36,587 nucleotides of DNA. Origin: a virus. A model generated the notes under the pieces. The model made no database searches and was not told where the DNA came from. It saw only the letters and a program-made list of their open reading frames with translations. This document shows positions 24,362 through 32,704 of the stretch, in pieces. The stretch's first letter is position 1. Each line of letters starts with the position of its first letter. The position numbers and the translations under genes are program-made. The stretch is taken from the IMG/VR virus record IMGVR_UViG_3300020187_000091, positions 1 through 36,587 of that record; one strand, written 5' to 3'.

Positions 24362-25435
24362 ATGGCGAAAAAATCAACAAAGTCTCTCTCGGCAGCAGTG
24401 TCTGCCGAGATCAAGAGCAAATTTGATCTTAATAAGTTTAAATCATCTAAAGGTTTAAATAAAAACGTTAAATTTAAGGAACAAAAATGGATTCCCTTAT
24501 CACCGGCATTCCAAGAAGTATCTGGAGTACCTGGTATTCCAATGGGACATATAGTATTACTTAGAGGACACTCTGATACTGGTAAAACTACTGCATTATT
24601 AGAAGCAGCAGTATCTGCACAATCTATGGGAATTTTACCTGTATTTATTATTACAGAGATGAAATGGAACTGGGAACACGCAGCACAAATGGGATTAAAG
24701 GTTAACTTAATCAGGGATGATGAAGGTAATGTTATAGATTATGAAGGTGACTTTATCTATGTTGATAGAGAAACTGTACATACTGTAGAAGATGTAGCTG
24801 CATTTATTATGGATCTACAAAACGAACAGAAAAATGGTAACTTACCAACAGATTTAGCTTTTTTCTGGGATTCTATTGGATCAATTCCTTGTGCTATGTC
24901 AGTTGAAAAACTGAAGAATAACAATGAATGGAATGCTGGCGCAATGTCAACACAATTTGGTAATACAGTAAATCAAAGTATTGTAATGTCTCGTAAAGAG
25001 TCATCACCCTATACTAATAGTTTAATTGCTATTAACAAAGTATGGACCGCTAAAGCAGAATCTCCTATGGGTCAACCAAAGATGATGAATAAAGGTGGAA
25101 TGGCTATGTGGTATGACGCAACATTTGTAGTTACATTTGGTAATGTTTCAAATGCCGGTACATCTAAAATTAAAGCAATTAAAGGTGGTAAGCAAGTAGA
25201 ATGGGGTAAACGTACCAACTTACAGATTGATAAGAACCATGTTAATGGTATCGCAGCAAGAGGTAAAATTGTTATGACTTCACACGGATTTATCGAAGAC
25301 ACAGATAAAGACAAAAATGCTTATAAAAAGGAACATGCAGATGAATGGTCCAGAATCTTAGGAGGAGGGACATTTAAGATTGTAGAAGATGATGAAGATG
25401 TAACACCTGTTCTTTACGACGTAGAGGACTTATAA
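24362..25435 (+). CDS. uvsX: UvsX recombinase (RecA/RAD51 family)
   Basis: This 357-residue protein has a Walker A motif GHSDTGKT at residues 69-76 (K75), preceded by GIPMGHIVLLRG, a Walker B-like FFWDSIGSIP at about residues 168-177, and the RecA-core segment NKVWTAKAESPMGQPKMMNKGG further on. It is close to T4 UvsX (391 residues). It loads on gp32-coated ssDNA and carries out strand exchange for repair and recombination-primed replication. The C-terminus is acidic (EDDEDVTPVLYDVEDL). It is transcribed together with the ssDNA-binding protein and the exonuclease. No UvsY mediator is recognisable in the window. Confidence 0.93.
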   Translation: MAKKSTKSLSAAVSAEIKSKFDLNKFKSSKGLNKNVKFKEQKWIPLSPAFQEVSGVPGIPMGHIVLLRGHSDTGKTTALLEAAVSAQSMGILPVFIITEMKWNWEHAAQMGLKVNLIRDDEGNVIDYEGDFIYVDRETVHTVEDVAAFIMDLQNEQKNGNLPTDLAFFWDSIGSIPCAMSVEKLKNNNEWNAGAMSTQFGNTVNQSIVMSRKESSPYTNSLIAINKVWTAKAESPMGQPKMMNKGGMAMWYDATFVVTFGNVSNAGTSKIKAIKGGKQVEWGKRTNLQIDKNHVNGIAARGKIVMTSHGFIEDTDKDKNAYKKEHADEWSRILGGGTFKIVEDDEDVTPVLYDVEDL

Positions 25436-25444
25436 AACAAAAAC

Positions 25445-26485
25445 ATGAAGCATAAAGAGTTATTTAGTCTCTTGGATAATATCCAGGAAGACCAGGAAGT
25501 ACCTACCCAAAATAGGCATGATAGAGTATTAATCTTAGATGGTTTAAATCTATTTTTTAGAAATTTCGCCATGATGAATATGGTTAATACTGATGGAGTT
25601 CATATTGGAGGGTTAGGTGGTTTTTTCCGCTCTTTAGGTGCCATGATTAGACAAACGAATCCAACTTCTGTTTATGTAGTATTCGACGGGCAAGGTTCTA
25701 CGGTAAATCGTAAAAACTTGCTCTCCGAGTACAAAGGAACAAGAAATTTATCAAGGATTACTAATTGGGAAGCATTTGATAATATTGAAGAAGAACATGA
25801 TTCAAAAATAGACCAAATCGTTCGTATCATTCAGTACCTAAAACTACTACCCGTTAAAACTACTATTTTAGATAAAGTTGAAGCGGATGATATTATAGCA
25901 GTATTAGCAGAAAAATTAGTAGAAAAACATGACTCAACCTGTTTTATTGTATCTAGTGATAAAGATTTCTTACAACTAGTGACTGATAAAATTATTGTGT
26001 ATAGACCAATGGAGAAAGAATATTATACTCCAAAAGTTGTAGAAGAAAAATTTGGTTTATTACCCCATAACTTTATTTTACACAAAACATTACTAGGAGA
26101 TAATTCAGATAATATTAAGGGGATTAAGGGATTAGGTGCAAAGGGTATATTTAAAAAATTTCCCGAATTAAAAACTCAAGAATTAAATTTAGAGGATATT
26201 TTTGACATCTCTGCTAGGAAATACAAGGAACATATCGTATATTCACGTATAGTTCAGGAACGATCTCGTATTGAAACCAATTATAAAGTAATGGATTTAA
26301 GTATACCAATGATCGATGATAGAGGTAAAGAACATATTGATAAGTTAATAACTGAGGATTTACCTGATTTCAACCCCGAAATGTTTACTTCATTTTATAA
26401 TGAAGACAAATTAGGAGGGATGATTAGAAATTTAGATTCGTGGTTAAAAGATATATTTGCTATGTTCCCAACTTACAAACAATAA
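25445..26485 (+). CDS. rnh: 5'-3' exonuclease of the FEN / T4 RNase H family
   Basis: This 346-residue protein carries the acidic metal-binding sites of the flap endonuclease family: LILDGLNLFFR (D32), VVFDGQGSTVNRK (D81), KVEADDIIAVLA (E146, D148, D149), FIVSSDKDFLQL (D172, D174) and LLGDNSDNIKGIKGLGAKG (D219, D222, with the helix-hairpin-helix at about 226-234). T4 RNase H (305 residues) removes RNA primers from lagging-strand fragments. It lies 9 nt after uvsX in the same transcription unit. All expected acidic residues are present, so it should be active. About 25 N-terminal residues precede the conserved start. Confidence 0.92.
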   Translation: MKHKELFSLLDNIQEDQEVPTQNRHDRVLILDGLNLFFRNFAMMNMVNTDGVHIGGLGGFFRSLGAMIRQTNPTSVYVVFDGQGSTVNRKNLLSEYKGTRNLSRITNWEAFDNIEEEHDSKIDQIVRIIQYLKLLPVKTTILDKVEADDIIAVLAEKLVEKHDSTCFIVSSDKDFLQLVTDKIIVYRPMEKEYYTPKVVEEKFGLLPHNFILHKTLLGDNSDNIKGIKGLGAKGIFKKFPELKTQELNLEDIFDISARKYKEHIVYSRIVQERSRIETNYKVMDLSIPMIDDRGKEHIDKLITEDLPDFNPEMFTSFYNEDKLGGMIRNLDSWLKDIFAMFPTYKQ

Positions 26486-26508
26486 ATAAATATATAGGTG
26501 GGTTTTAT

Positions 26509-26539
26509 TTGGAGATACGAGGAATAAGTCGTATATTCA
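26509..26539 (+). promoter_or_regulatory. Host-type promoter for the helicase-RNR unit
   Basis: TTTGG with TTG at 26509-26511, a 20-nt spacer, then TATATTCA (26532-26539) preceded by GTCG. It lies in the 94-nt gap before the helicase gene. The -33 flank is less conserved (TTGGAG instead of TTGGCT). Confidence 0.65.
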
Positions 26540-26579
26540 CACACAAGCAGGTTATAAACATTACTAAACAGATAGAAAA

Positions 26580-27953
26580 TTGACTCTTAATAGCATAAAC
26601 CAATACGGACACGATTTTCAGATTAAGGTGTTATCATCCTTGTTAACACATAAAGAATTTTTAGTAAATATCCATGATATAATATCAGAAGAATATTTTG
26701 AGAATCAGGCTCAGAAATGGGCTATTAAAGAGGTATTGAATTACTATGACAAATATCACACTACCCCCTCATTAGATATATTAAAAGTAGAATTACAAAA
26801 AGTAGATAATGAAGTATTACAAATCTCAATTAAAGAGCAACTAAAACAAGCATTTGTTACCTCTGATGATGATTTAGAATACGTACAAGAAGAATTTACA
26901 AATTTTTGTAAAAACCAACAATTGAAGAAGGCCTTAATGTCGTCTGTGGACTTATTGAAAGCAGGCGATTTTGATGGTATTCGTTTTATTGTAGATAATG
27001 CTCTAAAAGCAGGACAAGACAAAAACATAGGACATGAATACGCTAAAGATATTGAATCAAGGTATAGAGAAAATTCAAGAGAAATTGTACCAACACCTTG
27101 GCCGCGTATTAACGACTTACTTCAAGGCGGATTGGGAAATGGAGATTTTGGTCTTATATTTGGTAATCCAGGAGGTGGTAAATCGTGGTCGTTAGTTTCT
27201 CTAGGGGGACATGCGGTAAAAATGGGATACACAGTTCTACATTATACTTTAGAATTAGGTGAGGATTATGTTGGAAAAAGATACGATGCATTTTTCACAA
27301 AAATCCCCGTAAATAAAGTAGATGCCCACAAAGATCAAGTAGCAGAATTAATACCACAATTACCAGGAAAGTTAATAATTAAAGAATACCCAACAGGTAA
27401 GGCAACTGTCTCAACTATTGAATCACATATTGCGAAAGCAACAAGTATGGGTACTAAGCCTGATCTAGTAATTATTGATTATGTTGATCTTCTTTCATCA
27501 AGAAAAACAAATCGTGAACGTAAAGATGAAATTGATGATATTTATACTAGCACAAAAGGATTAGCTAGACAATTAGACATACCTATTTGGTCCGTTTCTC
27601 AAGTTAACCGTGCGGGAGCGAATGATAATGTCATTCAAGGAGATAAAGCAGCAGGATCGTATGATAAAATTATGATAACTGATTTCTGTATGTCTCTTTC
27701 TCGTAAAAAAGAAGATAAAGTTAACAATACAGGTAGATTTCACTTAATGAAAAATAGATACGGTATGGATGGTATTACTTTTGGTATTGAGGCTGATACT
27801 TCAACTGGTCATTTTACCATTAAAAATGAATATGATGAAGATGATGAATCAACAACCTTAGCACCAACTACTCGTTCAAACTCATTTGATACTGATGTTG
27901 ATACTTTTGATAAAGCACAATTACGAAAGAAATTTTTTGAATTAAATCCTTAA
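26580..27953 (+). CDS. gp41: Replicative DNA helicase, gp41 / DnaB-like
   Basis: This 457-residue protein (T4 gp41 has 475) has a small N-terminal helical domain (FQIKVLSSLLTHKEF, about residues 13-27), a RecA-type core with Walker A GNPGGGKS at about 195-202, Walker B LVIIDYVDLLSS near 300, and SVSQVNRAG with RYGMDGITFGIEAD as the arginine-finger and C-terminal elements. It unwinds the fork as a hexamer. The likely start is TTG at 26580: there is no ATG in frame upstream before the stop at 26565, and the sequence MTLNSINQYG from this codon looks like a natural start. No intein or intron is present. It leads a unit that also contains RNR. Confidence 0.9.
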   Translation: MTLNSINQYGHDFQIKVLSSLLTHKEFLVNIHDIISEEYFENQAQKWAIKEVLNYYDKYHTTPSLDILKVELQKVDNEVLQISIKEQLKQAFVTSDDDLEYVQEEFTNFCKNQQLKKALMSSVDLLKAGDFDGIRFIVDNALKAGQDKNIGHEYAKDIESRYRENSREIVPTPWPRINDLLQGGLGNGDFGLIFGNPGGGKSWSLVSLGGHAVKMGYTVLHYTLELGEDYVGKRYDAFFTKIPVNKVDAHKDQVAELIPQLPGKLIIKEYPTGKATVSTIESHIAKATSMGTKPDLVIIDYVDLLSSRKTNRERKDEIDDIYTSTKGLARQLDIPIWSVSQVNRAGANDNVIQGDKAAGSYDKIMITDFCMSLSRKKEDKVNNTGRFHLMKNRYGMDGITFGIEADTSTGHFTIKNEYDEDDESTTLAPTTRSNSFDTDVDTFDKAQLRKKFFELNP

Positions 27954-27973
27954 TATTAAAAATAAACACATAA

Positions 27974-28960
27974 ATGGGAAAAAGAGATATCACAAAAGAA
28001 AGAATTGTTTACAAACCCTTTGAATATCAAGAAGCATCTGATTATTGGTTAAAACAACATCAAGCACATTGGTTACACACAGAAGTACCTATGATGAGTG
28101 ATGTTAATGATTGGAAACAAAATCTTACTGAGTCTGAAAAAAACATTATTGGTACTATCTTAAAAGGATTTGCCCAAACTGAAACCGTTGTGAATGATTA
28201 CTGGACCAATTTAGTAACAAGTTGGTTTAAAAAGCCTGAAATAATTAAAATGGCTGTAACTTTTGGTGCCTTTGAAACCATACATGCCGAAGCATATTCT
28301 TTATTAAATGAAGAATTAGGATTAGACAATTTTAGTGAGTTTCTAGAAGATGAAGCTACAATGGCTAAAATATCAGCATTAACTGAAGTTAGAGATTCTC
28401 ATAATGGAGAAGCAAATTGGCATGAAAGAGCTAAATCATTAGCTATATTTTCTGCATTTACAGAGGGTGTTAATTTATTCTCATCGTTTGCCGTTTTATT
28501 ATCATTTAAATTAGATAATAAGCTTAAAGGAGTAGGTCAAATCGTAGAGTGGAGTATTAGAGATGAATCATTACATTCAGAAGCGGGTTGTTGGTTATTT
28601 AGAACTTTATTAGCAGAAAACCCAGAATTCAACACACCAGAACTAAAAGCAGATATTGAACAAGCAGCTTTATTATCTTTAAAACTAGAATTAGATTTTA
28701 TTGATAAAGTATATGAAATGGGAGACTTAAAAGGATGTCCAAAATATGATTTAGTATCCTTTATCAAACATAGAGTAAATACCAAAATGGGTGATTTAGG
28801 ATATGGTGAAATTGTTAATGGTATAGATAAAGATGCAGTAAAAAGAATGAAGTGGTTTGATAGCTTATCAGGTGGTAAACAACATACAGATTTCTTTGCT
28901 TCGAGGGTAACAAATTATAGTAAAGGTGTTCAAAATTGGGATGTAAATGATTTATTTTAA
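27974..28960 (+). CDS. nrdB: Ribonucleotide reductase class I small subunit, NrdB
   Basis: This 328-residue protein is the radical-generating di-metal subunit that supplies dNTPs. Metal ligands by eye are E70 (GFAQTETVVND), E101 and H104 (FETIHAEAY), E164 (TEGVNLF), and E198 and H201 (RDESLHSEAG). The radical tyrosine position is Y108 in HAEAYSLL. The first ligand is Glu where E. coli has Asp. The protein is close to bacterial NrdB in length. It precedes nrdA, the reverse of the common order, with a small membrane-protein gene between them. The subclass cannot be decided by eye, although retention of Y108 argues against the Tyr-less class Ic. Confidence 0.93.
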   Translation: MGKRDITKERIVYKPFEYQEASDYWLKQHQAHWLHTEVPMMSDVNDWKQNLTESEKNIIGTILKGFAQTETVVNDYWTNLVTSWFKKPEIIKMAVTFGAFETIHAEAYSLLNEELGLDNFSEFLEDEATMAKISALTEVRDSHNGEANWHERAKSLAIFSAFTEGVNLFSSFAVLLSFKLDNKLKGVGQIVEWSIRDESLHSEAGCWLFRTLLAENPEFNTPELKADIEQAALLSLKLELDFIDKVYEMGDLKGCPKYDLVSFIKHRVNTKMGDLGYGEIVNGIDKDAVKRMKWFDSLSGGKQHTDFFASRVTNYSKGVQNWDVNDLF

Positions 28961-28963
28961 AAT

Positions 28964-29104
28964 ATGGAATTAACACTACTAGCAATAATAGCAATTTTAC
29001 TTAGTTCGTTATCTTTAATGGGTAATTTATATATAGTAATTTTGATAATTAAAGAAACATACAAAAGTAAAAAACATAAAACTAAAAAACGTAAAAGAAA
29101 ATAA
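28964..29104 (+). CDS. 46-residue membrane microprotein between nrdB and nrdA
   Basis: A complete small frame starts with ATG at 28964, 3 nt after the nrdB stop, and ends with TAA at 29102-29104, overlapping the nrdA start (TAATG). It encodes MELTLLAIIAILLSSLSLMG followed by NLYIVILIIKETYK and a tail of Lys and Arg (KSKKHKTKKRKRK). One or two membrane helices followed by a strongly basic tail are clear. Exact fitting between two coupled genes argues that it is real. The function is unknown; the basic tail would face the cytoplasm and could contact nucleic acid or membrane-bound complexes. Confidence 0.65.
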   Translation: MELTLLAIIAILLSSLSLMGNLYIVILIIKETYKSKKHKTKKRKRK

Positions 29105-30819
29105 TGGAAAATAACGCATTACAGGTAGATTATACAAATTGGATAGCAGGTAAAGACTACCCTACTTTTATGGATGAAGTTTCTTTAGCCACAATTTCTA
29201 AAGGGTATTTACTCCCTGGTGAAACTGTAAAAATAGCTTATAGAAGGGTATCTAATGCCGCTGCTATGAGACTAAAAAAACCAGAACTAGCAAATAAATT
29301 CTTCAAAATAATGTGGAATGGTTGGTTAGGTTTAGCATCCCCAGTTTTATCAAACATGGGGACTGATAGAGGTTTACCTATTTCGTGTTTTGGTGTTGAT
29401 ACACCGGATTCAATACGTGGAATCGGTTTAACTAACGCGGAACTAATGAAGTTAACAGCATCCGGTGGTGGTGTGGGTATCTCATTATCTCGCATTAGAG
29501 AACGTGGAGATGAAATTACGGGAAATGGTAAAAGTGAAGGTGTAGTACCGTGGGCTAAAATATTTGATTCATCCATTATTGCTACTAACCAGGGAAATGT
29601 AAGAAGAGGAGCAGCATCTGTTAATTTAGATATTGAACATGGGGATATAGAAGAATTTTTACAAATTCGTAGACCTAAAGGAGATCCTAATAGACAATGT
29701 CTTAACTTACACCAATGTGTAGTAGTTGGAGATTCTTTTATGAGAAAATTAGAAGCAAGAGACCCTGAAGCCATGAATAGATGGGCTACAGTTTTAAAAT
29801 CAAGAATGGAAACAGGAGAACCTTATATAATGTATAAGGATAATGTTAATAAAGATAATCCAATTGCTTATAGACTAAATAATTTAGAAGTAAGTATGAC
29901 AAATATTTGTTCTGAAATTACCTTATTTACAGATGAAGAACATTCATTTATTTGTTGTTTATCTTCTATGAATTTAGCAAAATATGATGAATGGAAAGAT
30001 ACTGATGCAGTTGAATTAGCTACTTGGTTTTTAGATGGTGTAATGCAAGAATTTATTGATAAATCAGCAGGAAAAGATTCATTACAAAGAACTTACAATC
30101 ATGCTCGTAAAGGCCGTGCTTTAGGTTTAGGGGTAATGGGATGGCATTCATTCTTACAACAAAAAGGATTACCATTTAACTCTATTGCCTCTACCGCTCA
30201 TACTAAAAATATATTTTCTGATATTAGACAAGGGGCTGAAAAAGCATCTATGGAGATGGCTTTGGAGTATGGTGAACCTTTATGGTGTAGAGGAACAGGT
30301 ATGAGAAATACTCACTTACTAGCAGTAGCACCAACAGTATCAAATTCAGTAATTGTAGGTGGTATTAGTGCTGGTATTGAACCCTTACCTGCAAACATTT
30401 ACACATTTAATGGGGCTAAAGGAACATTTATTAGAAAAAATAAGGAATTACAGAAAATTCTAATAGAAAAAGGTGAAGATAAAGACCAATGGTGGGATCA
30501 AATGTTATCAGAAGATGGTTCAGCACAAGGATTACCAGATAATGTTTTAACACCTGAAGAAAAGGAATTATTTTTAACATTCCCTGAAATAAACCAATTA
30601 GAATTAATACGTCAAGCTGCTATTAGACAACGTTATATTGACCAAACCCAATCATTAAATTTATCATTTGATGTTAATGATTCACCAAAATGGATTAATC
30701 AAGTGCATTTAGAGGCATGGAAATTAGGTATAAAAACATTATATTATTTGAGAACAGATAGTGTAATTAAGGGAGATTTAGGATCTCGTATGAGTGACTG
30801 TGTTAGTTGTGAGGGATAG
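29104..30819 (+). CDS. nrdA: Ribonucleotide reductase class I large subunit, NrdA
   Basis: This 571-residue catalytic subunit is small compared with E. coli NrdA (761). Active-site elements are present: C95 in LPISCFGVD, the N267-C269-E271 triad in TNICSEI, the partner cysteine at C284 or C285 in FICCLSSMNL, and the Tyr pair Y547-Y548 in TLYYLRTDS for the radical path. The C-terminus DCVSCEG provides the shuttle cysteine pair. The N-terminal ATP-cone domain is missing, since the chain begins only shortly before the catalytic barrel, so overall dATP inhibition through a cone is not expected. It reduces nucleotides for phage DNA synthesis. A terminator follows. Confidence 0.93.
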   Translation: MENNALQVDYTNWIAGKDYPTFMDEVSLATISKGYLLPGETVKIAYRRVSNAAAMRLKKPELANKFFKIMWNGWLGLASPVLSNMGTDRGLPISCFGVDTPDSIRGIGLTNAELMKLTASGGGVGISLSRIRERGDEITGNGKSEGVVPWAKIFDSSIIATNQGNVRRGAASVNLDIEHGDIEEFLQIRRPKGDPNRQCLNLHQCVVVGDSFMRKLEARDPEAMNRWATVLKSRMETGEPYIMYKDNVNKDNPIAYRLNNLEVSMTNICSEITLFTDEEHSFICCLSSMNLAKYDEWKDTDAVELATWFLDGVMQEFIDKSAGKDSLQRTYNHARKGRALGLGVMGWHSFLQQKGLPFNSIASTAHTKNIFSDIRQGAEKASMEMALEYGEPLWCRGTGMRNTHLLAVAPTVSNSVIVGGISAGIEPLPANIYTFNGAKGTFIRKNKELQKILIEKGEDKDQWWDQMLSEDGSAQGLPDNVLTPEEKELFLTFPEINQLELIRQAAIRQRYIDQTQSLNLSFDVNDSPKWINQVHLEAWKLGIKTLYYLRTDSVIKGDLGSRMSDCVSCEG

Positions 30820-30856
30820 TATATAAATATATACAACATTAATTATAATTAATTTT

Positions 30857-30886
30857 AAGAGAGGCACATTAGTGTCTCTTTTTTTT
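30857..30886 (+). terminator. Rho-independent terminator after nrdA
   Basis: AGAGGCAC (30860-30867) pairs with GTGTCTCT (30872-30879), with one G-T pair, over an ATTA loop and is followed by T7. Ends the helicase-RNR unit. Confidence 0.88.
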
Positions 30887-30897
30887 ATATGTATCAA
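30887..30897 (+). promoter_or_regulatory. ATATGTATnAA box before the envelope block
   Basis: ATATGTATCAA starts exactly where the terminator T-run ends, 33 nt before the ATG at 30931. Third copy of this core in the window, and the third time it follows a terminator. Confidence 0.35.
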
Positions 30898-30930
30898 CAA
30901 ATGTAGTTTTTATCTAAAAATGTTATTATT

Positions 30931-31185
30931 ATGTTAAATTATTTAAAAAATAAATGGATGGCTTTTAAAGATATATTTAAAGACGAAAACGACATCAATG
31001 AAAAATCTGTAGTTGGGTTTTTATCTTTTGCTGTTATGGTAATATTTGCTGTTGTTGATCTAGCAACAGGATATTTAGGTAAAGATTTAGTAATTAATGA
31101 ATTTATTTATGATTCATTCTTATATATTACATTAGGAAGCTTTGGAATTGCCGAAGCCGGAAAAATATTTGGAAAAAAAGAATAA
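30931..31185 (+). CDS. Small two-helix membrane protein, possibly holin-like
   Basis: This 84-residue protein has a basic amphipathic N-terminus (MLNYLKNKWMAFKDIFKDE), then two hydrophobic helices: VVGFLSFAVMVIFAVVDLATG (about 28-48) and FIYDSFLYITLGSFGIAEAG (about 58-77), separated by a short charged loop, with a basic end (KIFGKKE). Size, two membrane segments and position at the head of a lysis/envelope block fit a small holin or holin partner. A stronger holin candidate lies at 33970, so an antiholin or an unrelated membrane role is equally possible. The next gene starts 2 nt after its stop. Confidence 0.7.
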   Translation: MLNYLKNKWMAFKDIFKDENDINEKSVVGFLSFAVMVIFAVVDLATGYLGKDLVINEFIYDSFLYITLGSFGIAEAGKIFGKKE

Positions 31186-31187
31186 AT

Positions 31188-32414
31188 ATGAAAAAAATAT
31201 TATTTATATTAGTAATTTTAATTTCAACTTTATCCTTTGGACAGGAAAAGAAGGAGGGATTTTTAAAGTCACTTTATACGGATTTCATTCAATATGGAAC
31301 AATATATGCTGCAGGGGATATATCAAATTCAATTGAAGCAGCAGAACCTACCTATTTTGTAAGAACAGGTGAAGGAGGTACATTATATGATATACCCAGA
31401 GTAGAAGATAATACCCCAGATTATCCATTTGATTATAGAATAGGTATTGGAATTAGAAAATTAGCTAGATTCGACTATGAAAGAAAACCTAAAAACTTTT
31501 ACGATGGTACAGAAAGTCAATTAGTATTTTCTTCTCCTACTTCAGCTATTCGAGGATTAGAATACCAACTCCATTGGGAAAAGGAAAGATGGATGGGAAT
31601 GGAATTCAGAAACCACAATGTGTTTATAAAACATACAGGTAAATATCACATACTAAAAGTACAGAGTAGAGAAGTACAAAAAATAAACCTAAATTACAAT
31701 TCAGCAGAACTTAGAGCTAGATTACCAATAGGTAAAAAGTTTTCTATATCAGCAGGAGCTATTGCTAGGGGTCATGATAGAGCATATGGTTATAATCCTA
31801 TAGAATTATGGTTAAATGAAACCTCAATGGATAACAATGGTAATATGATTCCAACTAATCCTTGGTATACTTTAGGATATGAATATGGATACCAAGATGT
31901 ATTTTATACTGAAACAAGTACTGATCCTATAACTGGAGAAGAAATGGTAAGGTATGATTGGTATTGGTTAAACCCAGAAGGTGATAGAGTAGCAGATTCT
32001 GATTTAGAATTTAGAGATACTTATTTTACTAGGTTAATGAATAGATATAATGGAGAAAAATGGAGCCAATTAGACCCTTGGGTAGAAATAGCTCCTATTA
32101 TTGGTTTTGATTTTTACCATTACAAAAGAAATTTTTGGCTTCATACTTACGGTAACATAATCTTACCAGCTCATAAGTACATTAAAGGAGATGTTCAATA
32201 TTCATACCTACATAGAAATGGGTGGGGTAAAGGAGGACATATGGAAGATCATGCAATGGGAGACGGAGAACAATGGACAGATTATTCTGCAGGTATTAGC
32301 TTAGGATGGAAAATTAACAGAAATTTAGGAATATTTGTTGAAGGTGAATTTGCTAAAATGTGGGATAGTGAGTTATATCAATCAACTTTTGGAATTAATT
32401 ATACATTTAAATAA
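31188..32414 (+). CDS. Exported protein, probable outer-membrane beta-barrel
   Basis: This 408-residue protein begins with a clear Sec signal peptide (basic MKK, hydrophobic core, ending STLSFGQ at about residue 19), the style usual in Flavobacteriia. The mature part is rich in Tyr, Trp, Gly and Phe with alternating strands, for example LEYQLHWEKERWMGMEFRN, NYNSAELRARLPIGKKFSIS, and the ending LGIFVEGEFAKMWDS then FGINYTFK. This alternation and an aromatic near the C-terminus fit an outer-membrane barrel. It is not a recognised virion protein. A phage-coded protein placed in the host outer membrane could block receptors or aid release. Function inferred; the signal peptide is seen directly. 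Confidence 0.75.
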   Translation: MKKILFILVILISTLSFGQEKKEGFLKSLYTDFIQYGTIYAAGDISNSIEAAEPTYFVRTGEGGTLYDIPRVEDNTPDYPFDYRIGIGIRKLARFDYERKPKNFYDGTESQLVFSSPTSAIRGLEYQLHWEKERWMGMEFRNHNVFIKHTGKYHILKVQSREVQKINLNYNSAELRARLPIGKKFSISAGAIARGHDRAYGYNPIELWLNETSMDNNGNMIPTNPWYTLGYEYGYQDVFYTETSTDPITGEEMVRYDWYWLNPEGDRVADSDLEFRDTYFTRLMNRYNGEKWSQLDPWVEIAPIIGFDFYHYKRNFWLHTYGNIILPAHKYIKGDVQYSYLHRNGWGKGGHMEDHAMGDGEQWTDYSAGISLGWKINRNLGIFVEGEFAKMWDSELYQSTFGINYTFK

Positions 32415-32415
32415 A

Positions 32416-32700
32416 ATGGCAAAACAAATAGGAGAAGATACTAAAATAACATTAGACCTAAAAACAATAGGTTTATTAGTAGTAGGACTATCTTCCTTAA
32501 TAGGTATGTGGTTTGCTCTACAAGCTGATATAGAGGAAGCTAAAGGACTCCCAGAACCAGAAGTACAAAGGATTGAATTCCAAATGAAAGATGAAGCCAT
32601 TAGAGAAGCTATCATCAATACCCAGGGTGATGTAGAAGAAATAAAGGAGCAGTTAAAGAAAATAGACGAGCGCCTTTACGAACTACAAACGAGAAAATAA
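32416..32700 (+). CDS. Single-pass membrane protein with coiled-coil tail
   Basis: The likely start is ATG at 32416, 1 nt after the upstream stop, giving 94 residues; the frame extends further upstream but that part lies inside the barrel gene. Residues about 17-37 (KTIGLLVVGLSSLIGMWFAL) form one membrane helix after a short N-terminus, followed by a charged helix with heptad spacing (VEEIKEQLKKIDERLYELQT). N-in topology with an outside coiled coil is the layout of inner-membrane spanin subunits, and the setting is a lysis-type cassette. There is no separate lipoprotein partner that I recognise, so the spanin idea is tentative. Confidence 0.7.
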   Translation: MAKQIGEDTKITLDLKTIGLLVVGLSSLIGMWFALQADIEEAKGLPEPEVQRIEFQMKDEAIREAIINTQGDVEEIKEQLKKIDERLYELQTRK

Positions 32701-32704
32701 AAAT

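Noticed and set aside
29238-29774. 178-codon minus-strand frame opposite nrdA
   Set aside because: It is a shadow of a conserved enzyme gene with no recognisable motif of its own.
31142-31336. 64-codon frame spanning the junction of the two first envelope genes
   Set aside because: Out of frame with both genes, which have clear starts and a signal peptide or membrane helices.
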